A stretch of DNA of 64,000 nucleotides, taken from contig CM035311.1 in the NCBI GenBank assembly GCA_002900995.3, forward strand, positions 2,604,001 to 2,668,000. Direction: 5' to 3'. Source of the stretch: Ganoderma boninense. Its lineage: Eukaryota > Basidiomycota > Agaricomycetes > Polyporales > Polyporaceae. The translations under genes were made by a program, and so were the position numbers. Numbering within the stretch: position 1 is the first letter of the stretch; each line of letters begins with the position of its first letter. Below the pieces are notes generated by a model. It did no database searches, was not told where the DNA came from, and saw only the letters and a program-made list of their open reading frames with translations. Shown here piece by piece: positions 21,929 to 31,589 of this stretch.

Positions 21929-23854
21929 ATGGCATTATTACGGGTACCGCGTAGTGCTTGTCCTGGCCTTGACGTCGCGGCACACGCTCGTAAACAACTC
22001 GAGAGCGAAGTCGCAAAGCATGTCGACGCTATCATCGATCTCAAGAGTCGCATAAATGCCATGGCTCCCATCTCCAAGCTACCCCCCGAGCTTCTCTCCG
22101 CCATCTTCACCGAAGTGGCCATCAATCACTACACCGGCCGACCTCCCCGCGCCTGCTGCGGCACTACTCTCCTCCCATACAAGTGGATTACCCTCACCCA
22201 TGTCTGCCACTCCTGGCGCGCCATTGCCCTCAACACTCCCAGGTTGTGGAGCAGGATTGTCCTCACCCGCCCTGATGTTACGCGGGAGGTCCTCGCCCGC
22301 TCGAAGAAAGCCCCTCTGTGGGTCACGGCCAACATGTCGTTGATGGACGAACCCCAGAAGGTGCTTCTCGACGCGATTATGAAGGAGTCCTCACGCGTGA
22401 AGGAATTGTCGATTGCAGGACCGGCGCGCATCCTCGAGAACCTCTACCCAAGGTGGACGGGCGAGGCTACCGTACTGCAGGGTTTGTCTTTGTCCGACAA
22501 CAATGTCTTCGACCCCGTCGGCGTGCCCATGTTCGCCGGTCGTCCGTCCTTCCCCGTCGTCTTCCAGGGTACGACGCCCAATCTCCGCACCCTGAACCTC
22601 CACCATGTCTCCATCGGATGGGACAACCCCCTATTCTGCTCGACGCTCACCAGCCTCGTCGTCAGCTCGAGGTACGACAACATGTCAAGACTGGGCAACT
22701 TCGGCCAGCTCCTCCAAGCGCTGGAAAACATGAGCACCCTAGAGTCCTTGGAGCTCAACGAATCAATCCCCCGTCTGGGGGAGAACTCTGCGGGCGTACT
22801 ATCCACGCCTCTCCGGAGGGTCGCTCTCCCCAACCTGCGCAAGCTTTCGCTCATCTCCGACGCCGCCAACTGCGCGAACCTCCTCAACTTCGTCACGCTC
22901 CCCCCCACCGCGCGCCTGCTCGTGACCGGGCACGCCGAGGAGGGCGTCGACCAGCTCGTGGGCTTCTTCACCGCGCACCTCGCGCGCGCCCCGCCGCTCC
23001 TCTCCGCGCGCCTCGCGCCCACGCGCTCCACGCAGGTCCTCGTGCGTGGCTGGTGGACGTTCGTCGCGGGCGACCTCGTGCCCAGCGGCCGCGCGTCCCC
23101 CCCACCCCCAGACGCCGAGCTCGTCCTCGACACGTTCCCGCACGCGCGCGCGGTGCAGTACGTCATGGCGTGCGCGCCCGCCCTCGCGCGCGTCCGCCGC
23201 CTCGAGATCCAGCCCCTCTTCAGCACGTGGGACTGGCGCGCGCTCTTCGCGCACACGCCCGCCCTCCGGGTGCTCTCCGTCTCCGGTCACTCCGAGGGCG
23301 GCGGGTTCCTCGCCGCGCTCTCGCAGGTCCAGTATGAGCCTGCGCCCGCACCGCGCGACTCGGAGGGCGGCGGCCGGGGTGAGGGAGAGGGTGAGAGGGA
23401 CGGAGAGGGAGAGGGAGACAGGGAGAATGAGAGTGCGGGGGCGTGGAGGGGCAGGATGCTACTGCCGAACTTGCACACGGTGCGGATGGCGGACGTGCGG
23501 TTCGGGTGCTGGCACCCGGACCACGAGGCGGCGTGGCTCGAGGAGATGGTGGACTGGCTGATCGCGCGGTGCAACGACGGCGCGCCGATTGCGGCGCTCG
23601 CGCTGCAGGACTGCATCAATGCGGGGGCCGAGGAGGTCGGCCGGCTCCGGGAGGTCGTCGCGGACGTCGTGTGGGACGGGATGGAGACCTGGGAGGACGA
23701 CGAGGAGATGGGCGATGAGGAGCTGCTCGATGAGATGTACGGCGAGGACGACTGGGGGCCGATGATCCCGGAGTGGGAGGACGTCGACATCGACGTCGAC
23801 GACTACGGATATGAGGACGACGAGTTCGAGCTGCAGTGGATGATTCCGTTTTGA
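21929..23854 (+). CDS. F-box protein with LRR-like region and acidic tail (paralogue 3 of 3)
   Basis: Single-exon protein of 641 residues. An N-terminal helix (LKSRINAM) leads into an F-box-like motif at about residues 49-105 (KLPPELLSAIFTEV, then LTHVCHSWRAIALNTPRLWS). LRR-like segments follow (TLESLELNESIP, LPNLRKLSLISD), then the shared C-terminal block (LEEMVDWLIARCNDGAPIAALALQDC). The tail is strongly acidic (EDDEEMGDEELLDEMYGEDD). The second half from about 22850 is much richer in G+C than the first, and a run of Gly/Glu/Arg codons at 23381-23430 interrupts the conserved core. It is likely an SCF adaptor like its paralogues at 8490 and 11187, with unknown substrate. Confidence 0.75.
   Translation: MALLRVPRSACPGLDVAAHARKQLESEVAKHVDAIIDLKSRINAMAPISKLPPELLSAIFTEVAINHYTGRPPRACCGTTLLPYKWITLTHVCHSWRAIALNTPRLWSRIVLTRPDVTREVLARSKKAPLWVTANMSLMDEPQKVLLDAIMKESSRVKELSIAGPARILENLYPRWTGEATVLQGLSLSDNNVFDPVGVPMFAGRPSFPVVFQGTTPNLRTLNLHHVSIGWDNPLFCSTLTSLVVSSRYDNMSRLGNFGQLLQALENMSTLESLELNESIPRLGENSAGVLSTPLRRVALPNLRKLSLISDAANCANLLNFVTLPPTARLLVTGHAEEGVDQLVGFFTAHLARAPPLLSARLAPTRSTQVLVRGWWTFVAGDLVPSGRASPPPPDAELVLDTFPHARAVQYVMACAPALARVRRLEIQPLFSTWDWRALFAHTPALRVLSVSGHSEGGGFLAALSQVQYEPAPAPRDSEGGGRGEGEGERDGEGEGDRENESAGAWRGRMLLPNLHTVRMADVRFGCWHPDHEAAWLEEMVDWLIARCNDGAPIAALALQDCINAGAEEVGRLREVVADVVWDGMETWEDDEEMGDEELLDEMYGEDDWGPMIPEWEDVDIDVDDYGYEDDEFELQWMIPF
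23381..23430 (+). repeat. GAGGGA-type purine repeat inside F-box gene 3
   Basis: Imperfect GAGGGAGA units of about 50 bp encode a Gly/Glu-rich, Arg-containing insert. It lies between two blocks conserved with the other paralogues and keeps the frame open, so it looks like microsatellite expansion within the coding sequence. Confidence 0.7.
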
Positions 23855-24273
23855 TTTGTGGGGATGGCCTATTTTGTTTCACACGTTGTCTTGAATGCGT
23901 TGTGGAAGTGCTTAAGTTCTTCTCTAATATCCCATTTGTAGCTTTTCCTTGTACTTTGGATTGTCTGTGTTGTATCGCGATTACTCGCTTCGATGTACCA
24001 GTATCTTGTATCGTTGCTTCGACTTTTGGATACTTTACACCCTATTGTACCTCGGACTTAAGACGGTTATAACATGATGGAATTTAGGACAATGACCTGA
24101 TGACCGAGACTACTACAGAGAACTAATTAATAACTGTGGCCCACAAACCCCTCGCCCTTCGCCACCTGGAATGCTGCTGCTGCTGCTGGGCTGCGGCTCG
24201 GATAGAGGAGGCGGATGAAGCGGACCGGAACTGCTAATCCGACTTGCGATTGTTTTGATGCAGCATTGCTCGG
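23855..24273. other. Intergenic region downstream of F-box gene 3
   Basis: T-rich 3' flank just after the stop, then the upstream region of the gene at 24274. A CTG/CTGCTG run occurs near 24173-24190. Nothing else seen. Confidence 0.45.
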
Positions 24274-26960
24274 ATGCCTGTCCCGGACAATCCTCGAGCT
24301 TTGCCCTTCGCCACCAACGAGTCGGCGGACTCAGACTCGGGGACGCCAATGTCCTTCAATTCTCGGCTAGGGTCCTCCCGTGTTCACCGTGGGCGGCCAT
24401 ACAACAAATTCCATCGCGATCAGGGTCCACCCCGCCCACATGAGGATGCCCAGCCGAACGAGCTGCTGAGAAAGAGGGACGTCTCGGGGCCGCCCACGGT
24501 GAGATCTTCCGCTCCTCAGTACCACAGATCGTGGAGGGGACACCAGCCGTCTCGCGGGAGAGGTAATGCACTGTCGCCACGTAGATGGAGCGTACAGGGT
24601 GCGTACATGAGAGTCTGCGTGACATCGCGAATACTCATAGACGGACAGGAACTTCGGGCGAAACTCTGCACAAAAGGCCGACCCAAGACACGCGGAGCCT
24701 GTTTGCTGGTGGCCTACCATATGTCGCCGCGGTCAGCCAGGCAGCAGTGCCACTACAACCCACTTTGCCTCCGGTTCCTCTTTCCGACCCTGTCCAGGGA
24801 CCTGTCTTCCGCACGGAGCGCCAGGGTCAATCCACGGCAGAAGGCATTGCGACTGCTATACAATCTAGCATGGAATCTATTCCACCTTCTGGAATATCTG
24901 CGTCTTCAAGCAGCGATGTTAGTTGGCCTCCACGCAAGCGGCGCAAGGTTGTGCCCCCCGATTCGAGATCTCACAATCATGGCCTTCGCCAGTCGCCGCC
25001 TACCGCAACGGCACAGGCTCCATCCACGAGCTTCCGATTACCTTTGAGTGACAGCTCTACGTCCATTCGCGAACAGTCAAATGGCACTGCGGCCTCGGCG
25101 TCCGTCCCTACGTCTTCGAGCTCCCTCGCGTCCGCGTCAGACATACTGCTGACCGACCTCACCCTTCCATCCGATCGGGATACCGTCAGACCCCTCATAC
25201 CGATACCCAAGCGCCTCAAGACCATTCCTTCGAGTGCTGCGGCATCTTCCTGTCCTCCACCCTCGACAATAGATAATGCCCCGCCGGAGCCTGCTGTCGA
25301 GGAAATACGCAGAGCCTCCTCAACGGCTTCCAGCTCGACCTCTCCCCTAGCCCCATCGCCAATGCAAGTGAAGCTCGAACGCAGCCCGTCTCCTTCTCTC
25401 GCCCCTCGCCTCGTGACCGAGGGGTGTGTGCGCATCGCGCCGCTCCCGCCGGAATGCAGGAACAAGCAGCCCAATTTCCAGGCCGCCCGCCAGCAGCTGG
25501 CCGCGGCTGAGATGAAGAAGCTGCGCGCATTGGGGCTACAGATCACTCGCGTTTTCACGCGAGAGGATGGGATGGTGATTGATTGGCGGGTGTTTCTTAG
25601 CTCTTGCACATCCTATGCATTGGATGCTGACTATGGATTGTCTGACAGGAAGAGCCCGGTTCCTGTCCTGTGGGATACACTGCGTCCACCTCCACCGCCT
25701 CCTCCCTCGACCGACGGGCGCAAAGGTTCCGGAATCGCTCCCAGTGCCAATCCTGTTGATGGGGCCAGGATGATGCAGCCTCCAGCACTGAGGCCATCGC
25801 AACCTCAAGCGACCCCAGCGGAGCATCCTGGCAACAGGCCCAAAAAGCGGCGGAAGCAGAAAGCGTCGACTTCCGATGTCCAGGACGGTGTCGAGTTGAC
25901 GAGCGATCCTCAGCGAATAGCGGGGCCGAGCCAGAGCGCTGCCGCTCCTGGCCGTTCTCCACCGACATTGATACTCCCCGTGTCCAACAAGAGGCGAGAC
26001 CCACCCCGATGTGCCCCGCCTGCGACTAAGAAACCTGCGGTTCGCCCGAGTGTTCCTCGACCGTCCTCCGTAGACCTGAGGGAGGGAGGGTTACTTTCAT
26101 TCTCTCTCCCAGCCCCGCCACCGCATGCCCCAGGTTCCATACACAGGATACTCCAACCTCTCGAGCCAGACCTTGCCCACAAAAGCGGAGCAACCCATCA
26201 GCCACCGCCTACTCCAGGACCATCGTCGTGTCCACCGCCGAACACGATCGCTGTCCCGACGGCTAGCTCGTCCAGTCTGCCTTCCGCCCGTGCGCCGGTT
26301 CCTCCTCCCATGCAAGCACCCCCACCTCCCGGCCCCGCTCTCGCACTACCGCCCGAACACGCGCCTGCTCCCCCTATCCACATCGCGCAGGAAAACCTGG
26401 CAGACGCCGCGCTCGACTTCCTCGAACGGTCCGTCTCCCACGTTTCTCCTCCTCACCCAGCTCAGGAGCTGACCACCGTCAACAGATATCTGCACGTCTT
26501 CACCGTTGCGCGCGCCTCGCTCACGCATGCCTACGCGCCCGCCGCCCTCTTCTCCGTGCACACCCACACCCTAGAGCCTGAGATAAGCGAGCAGCACCCC
26601 CTGTGCCACGGCCCGAACGCCATCGTCGCCGCCCTGCTCACGCTTTCCCCGAACATGACGCTGTGCAATTGGCCCCCTGGGAGTGGTGCCAAGCAGCACA
26701 AGGCGCTGTGGGACGTCGGATGTGTGCCCGGGAGCGCGTCGGGGGACGTTCTCGTCGCGTGCTACGCCGTGCAGGAGTACGCGCGCAGTCCTCGCAGGGA
26801 CCGGAAGGGGAAGGGTAAGCAGAAGGAAAAGCAGAAGGAACGGGCCGAGTTGGCAGCAGCGCGGACGGCCAGGTGGTCTATCGAGCAACGCTTCGTACTG
26901 AGGCGGCGCGATCAGGACGCGGGCGGCGGAGAGGGAGGAGGGAACGAGGCTGACCGGTGA
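24274..26960 (+). CDS. Uncharacterised Pro/Ser-rich protein, possible NTF2-like C-terminal domain
   Basis: Model of two exons, 24274-24598 and 24649-26960 (878 residues); donor GTGCGT at 24599 and acceptor ACAG at 24648 give matching phase. I do not recognise the family. A basic patch PRKRRKVVP near 24930 could be a nuclear localisation signal. A short conserved-looking block at about 25470-25680 (NFQAARQQL...GMVIDW, then PVPVLWDTLRP) is followed by a long Pro-rich linker. The C-terminal block at 26395-26900 (LDFLERSV...YLHVFTVARASLTHAYAP, LVACYAVQEY, WSIEQRFVLRRR) has the order and spacing of an NTF2-like fold: a helical start, AYAP at the first strand, and F-type terminal strands. That is inference. 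The region 25589-25647 has splice-like ends but is 59 nt with mismatched phases, so I left it coding. Confidence 0.55.
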
Positions 26961-27989
26961 GTTCTTTGCTCCTGCGAGCGTCGCGCTCAGAACGAAGAGA
27001 TTGGATTCTGACCGCATGCTTTCTTGTGTCGTGGATGCTATCGTCGTTCTGCACAGAATCGCTGCAGCGTTGTGGCCGCTGGTCGCAGTCTCGCACCAGA
27101 TGCGGGTCCGGCAGCTTGCCTGACCGCAGGCCTGCCGCCGACCACAGGCCCAACGATCTCTATACCTCCACGGTCTAAGAATGGGTCGTTCAAGATCATC
27201 ATCTAGACTTTTCCTGGTTGTTGCACTGCATTTTGTTGCATCGTTATCGTTCACTGCGGTTCGTTCATATTGAGAGGTTCTTGGTGACGTATTGGATGTA
27301 TCTGCTCGTAATCTCCGCAATGTATCATAGCCCTCCGCATTCTTGGGATGACTTCACCTAACTGTTGTGTTGATCATCGTTCTTCGCAGCTTGTGGTCTT
27401 GACCGCAGGTAGAGCTGATGAGTGCGCTCGCGCAACGACAGTGTTAGGAGAAGAGACGGGTCATGATCCGAACATGCATTCCCGCGAGTCTACTAGGCAT
27501 ACAAACTCCGCATTACGGGAGACCAGAGGAGGATGGAACGAGTGGAGGATGTGGTGAAAAGGGTCAGGAGGCACCGGTGACCAGGAACCATTGGGGCAAT
27601 GAGGAACCAAGGAGGGTACATGCACGGAGATCCAGGGGCAACGGTATTCAAACAAGTCGCGTGCGAGTCCATTAATAAGATACGATCCTATTCGATTAGG
27701 GATTTGAAAAGGGAGCGATGTCGGAGGGTAGTGGCGGGAGAGGTGAGGAGGGGAGGGATTGGAAACAGGAAGCAGGACACCCGTACACTGCGTCTCCTCT
27801 GCCGCATTGAACGTTATACACCTGCACCGCAGCTTGCATCCCGCCACAGCCATTGTCCAGCCACGGACGACGAAGACCCTCATTTCTGCGCCTTGTGCCG
27901 CTGTTGGCGGCACTACTCTTCTATTTGGCGCCTCCATCAGGATCAGTGTCATGCGTGGCGCAATGGCTAAGGCGTGGAATGTAGCGTTG
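26961..27989. other. Convergent region between the gene at 24274 and UBC6
   Basis: About 1 kb between two genes pointing at each other. It should hold both 3' UTRs. A GTGAGT donor-like site overlaps the stop at 26958, so a short extra 3' exon of the upstream gene cannot be excluded. No other gene recognised. Confidence 0.45.
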
Positions 27990-29476
27990 TCAGTTGGTGG
28001 ACGACAAACGCGAAACGACGAGCGCGAGGGCGAGCACTACACCCCAACGCCATTTATCCCAGATGACCTGCCTCAGCGAAGAGGCCCAGCCTTGCGTGCC
28101 AGTGTCACCTGGCGAACTCGTCCCATTGGGTGTTCGACTCACCGCCTTGTCGCTCGCCGAGGCGGTGGGAGGTTGTACAGGTTGGGGTTGCAATGAGACT
28201 GGGGTGACGTTGGTGGTGGACGGGGGAGATGATGTTGCAGGAGGAGCGGGAGATACACCACGCTCTTTCTGTGCCATATTTGGCACGTCCCGGGCGGCTG
28301 GTGTGCAATACTGCAAATGAGGATCGCGTCAGCCGGTCGATTGCGTTCGAGAGACAAACAATGAGTGGGCCATAAAACAAAGCGTGAACAAAGACGAGCA
28401 ACGTTAAGGACTAGGAACCAGTGAGACGTTGTCCAAAGTGCCGCCACATGCTCCTTGTCATGATTGCGGTCGTACGATGTATCGTGACCTCGAGGCGTTC
28501 GCATCGACAACATCATCTTCGATCTTGTCGAGATCACCTCATTGCTGCGCCGCGATGCGGTCCCCGAGCGCACAAACAAGGAACAAAGAAGAGCAAAGAG
28601 ACACGAAAGGAAACTCACCTCCGGAAATGCTTCTCGGAACCGCTTCTGCTGGATATTCCAGGCATGACTGCGGGAGGCGTAACTGCGTTTCTCAGCATCG
28701 GTGGATGTAACGGAGCCTGTGGTCATCTCATCCGAGAGCATGAACGACAGCAAGCCGGTCAATCTGTGCGATCAGAAGCGCCGAGGTACGGGTCAGCGTG
28801 TGGGAAGGAGTGCGTGCGCGGTCGCTAAGCGGAAGATAGGACGTCATGGATAGTCCAGCACGTACATTGTAGCCACACTCCAGGCTGGATTCCACTGTCC
28901 GGGGTAGAGAGGTAAGCGGACTCGAATTCAAGAGAAAGGAGGAGGCGAGGTAAGCTCACCGAGCCGGGATGGAAATCAGACATTGAGAAGCAGATCTTTT
29001 TGTCAGGCTGGAAGCGGCCGGATGGAGTCAACATCTACCAGGCGCACGGATATTAGGAGCAGGTACCCTCATGAGTCACTCGGAGGACGCACCTTAATGC
29101 CAGGAGGCTTAAATGGGTACTCCGAGGGGAACAAGAGGACACCATGGTACTCTCCGCCAGCAAAGGGGGAGTCCGGAGGTCCTCGCTGCGGTATTACTTC
29201 AGTACGGGGTCATTGCCGATGACAGGTTTGCCGACATACGATGATGTAATTCCCTGTGGAAGGGTGTCTCAACAAACGCAGGATCGGGTAGCCAGAGCAT
29301 TACTCACAATTCAAAATGTTCTTCTCGTCGGGCGCGGCCCAGACGAACGGAGGGGGCTCCCTCTGCATGGCGACATACTCCTTGCTGAGCTGCGGAGGGT
29401 GTGAGCGGGTGTTCAGGAACGGGAGAGGGGTGAGTGGCGGCGGACGTACTCGCTTGTACGCTGCCTTGGAAGCCAT
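27990..29476 (-). CDS. UBC6: ER-anchored ubiquitin-conjugating enzyme E2, Ubc6 type
   Basis: Protein of 261 residues from eight exons: 29476-29450, 29389-29308, 29253-29240, 29185-29093, 29034-28960, 28896-28868, 28763-28619 and 28310-27990 (786 nt, phases agree). Ubc6 is the E2 for ER-associated degradation. The start reads MASKAAYKR then [21 protein letters not shown]; core E2 motifs are [18 protein letters not shown] and [20 protein letters not shown], with the catalytic Cys in ICFS, followed by [15 protein letters not shown] Ser/Pro/Thr-rich linker leads to a C-terminal membrane anchor ([11 protein letters not shown]) with only a few residues after it, the tail-anchored form known for Ubc6. 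Exon 3 is just 14 nt, and the last intron (28618-28311) is 308 nt. Confidence 0.95.
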
Positions 29477-31589
29477 GGAGGACAAGAAAGGCCGGGGAGG
29501 GAGAAGAGGCGGGGGCGGTGGTGGTGGTCAGTGTGAAGGGGCTGATGGCGGGGAGTGAGCGAGCCATGAGGGGCACGTGGCCCTATAAGGCAGTCGCGGG
29601 CGGTTGGCCCCGGCTCGAGCACAACGGCCTCTTGCACAGAACAACCACTCCTCTTCCCATTCGCATACAACCCTGCATTACGCTCGCAACTCGCCATCTT
29701 TGTTCCACTGCGGCTTCTCCGTAGTACGCCGGACACCAATCTCGTCCAACTGCGAGCGAATCAAGCCTCTACAGCGCCCTCTTCTCTGGTCCCCGCCGCC
29801 ATATCTCGCTCTATCTGGCTGAAAAGAAGATGCCGGCTCTCTTGCCTGCTTGCGGTTCAGATGGCAAGGAACCCGATGGTTTCCCTGTGCCTATATCCCG
29901 CAAATCCGTCAAACGAGGGACCCACTCCCGGATTTACGTTCGGAATTGCACGTTGCGCGGCTGGGAAGGCCGCCCTGCATACTAAGAAAAGGCCGGCATC
30001 CCACCTCCTGTGCCCTTATTCCACCCAAGCATTCTCATCAGTTCACGCGATGATGTACGTGCTGTCTATCCTGAATGCCGGCCTGACGGCAGCACCTACT
30101 GCTCCTCATCGGTATCCGGGCACTGCATTTGGCCACCACCCGGGATCTTTTCTGAACACCCCAGCCTTCGTCTAGCCCTCAATAAGATCAGTGAGTGGTT
30201 CGCCCGCACAGCGTCGAGTTGAGTCGCGAGCTCATGATGTTCAGAATTATTGCCGAGCGGGCGTCGAGAGCATCGAACATGCACAACAGATCATGCACTC
30301 TTCGATCCTGGATGCGCTCGCCGCTTTGTCCTGAGGCCAGAAGCCCGAGCCTCCACGCCGGTCCCACAAGGGCCAGTCGGTCAAACCTTGGACGATGACC
30401 GACTGCGCGCCATATACTCGTGGCGCTCTGGAAGAGGTCCGTTGCCATCTCGCTCTTGCGATGCGAAACCTTGTGACCAGCTGACCTTTGTTCGGCCGTA
30501 GGTTGCGAGGCGGTAAACCCTACATGTCTCTGACCTTGAGCGACCGCCAGTAACAGTGCTTACAACTGGATCTTCCAGCGCACTATGTGTATGCATGATT
30601 TAGAATGCCAGCACCCCTCGATGCCGCAGACCACCGCAACCTGGATAGGATCAAACATACCTTTGTTTCAACCTCTTCGTGCCACGCAACACTGGTGAGA
30701 TCAAAAAAGAGAAGTCTAGAGACAGAGACGGTAAAGGTATCGTACAACGGTGCTCCGCATTGACGCTCCGGCACCGCGCTCGGGGCGTTACTATTTTTAC
30801 TTTTTTGTCCTGCCGGTACATGTACGGAGTACGGGTGGTAAATGGTAGAGGTAAGAGTACGAACAGTCCTGATGGTAAAGATGGGTCGCACCCTCCCCGA
30901 AGAGACTTACGGGGCGAGGCGCAAAGTCACTAGATGTAGTCACACACAGGTACAGGGCGATTTGTATCGTACGGTAGACTTGTTGGAATCAATCATAGCG
31001 GCATATGCATCCCGAACGTCCTCCAACGAGAAAGCAAAAAAGTGGTGGGTCGAGAACATAGCGGCGACGGTGGAGGTGCTCGTGAATATCGTGACGGTGG
31101 GGAGATGATTGACGGCATGGGTGGTGTACGTGTGGTTGGGCGTTCAGATATTGGTACGGGCGGACAGATGACAGAGGATGCCGATACGAGCGTTTCATCA
31201 TTTGCGGGAATAGTGGAAGAGACATGTGAGGGGAGCCGGGATGTCCGAGAGAGAGAAAGGAAAGAACAGAGAACTATGCGTGCGGGAGCGCGAGTGTGGT
31301 AAATGCTGGTTGGGGATCAAAGATGCGCAAGTCAGGTATGGTACGTGTACGGGGATGGATGCTGATACGTAGAGAAAAAGAGAACTCTAGACAAGGCGCG
31401 AACAAAAGATGACACAACAGCCGCGAGGGATACACAAAGAGATGGAGATGATGAACACCAGAGACAGCCGGTCAGCACGACCTGGTGTACGGTCCAGGGT
31501 AAGCGTCCGATAGAAAAGACTGAAGTACGCAGAGCGAGCGACAGAAAGTAGCGAAGAACAGAACGAAGAGGCCGACAGGACGGAACCGC
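29477..31589. other. 2.1-kb intergenic region without a recognisable gene
   Basis: Lies between the UBC6 start and the 3' end of the Zds-domain gene, both on the minus strand. The longest open frames are about 100 codons (for example 29861-30175) and show no family motif or convincing splice continuity. It should hold the UBC6 promoter and the Zds 3' UTR. No transposon ends or tRNA seen. Confidence 0.45.

Noticed and set aside
22318..23337. 339-codon frame overlapping F-box gene 3
   Set aside because: Arg/Pro-rich alternative frame of a high-GC3 gene, no motif.
25589..25647. Possible intron in the gene at 24274 (GTGTTT..GACAG)
   Set aside because: It is 59 nt and the donor and acceptor phases disagree, so splicing would shift the frame of the conserved C-terminal block.
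27461..27952. 163-codon minus-strand frame downstream of UBC6
   Set aside because: No motif, no supporting splice continuity, and it lies in the expected 3' UTR zone.
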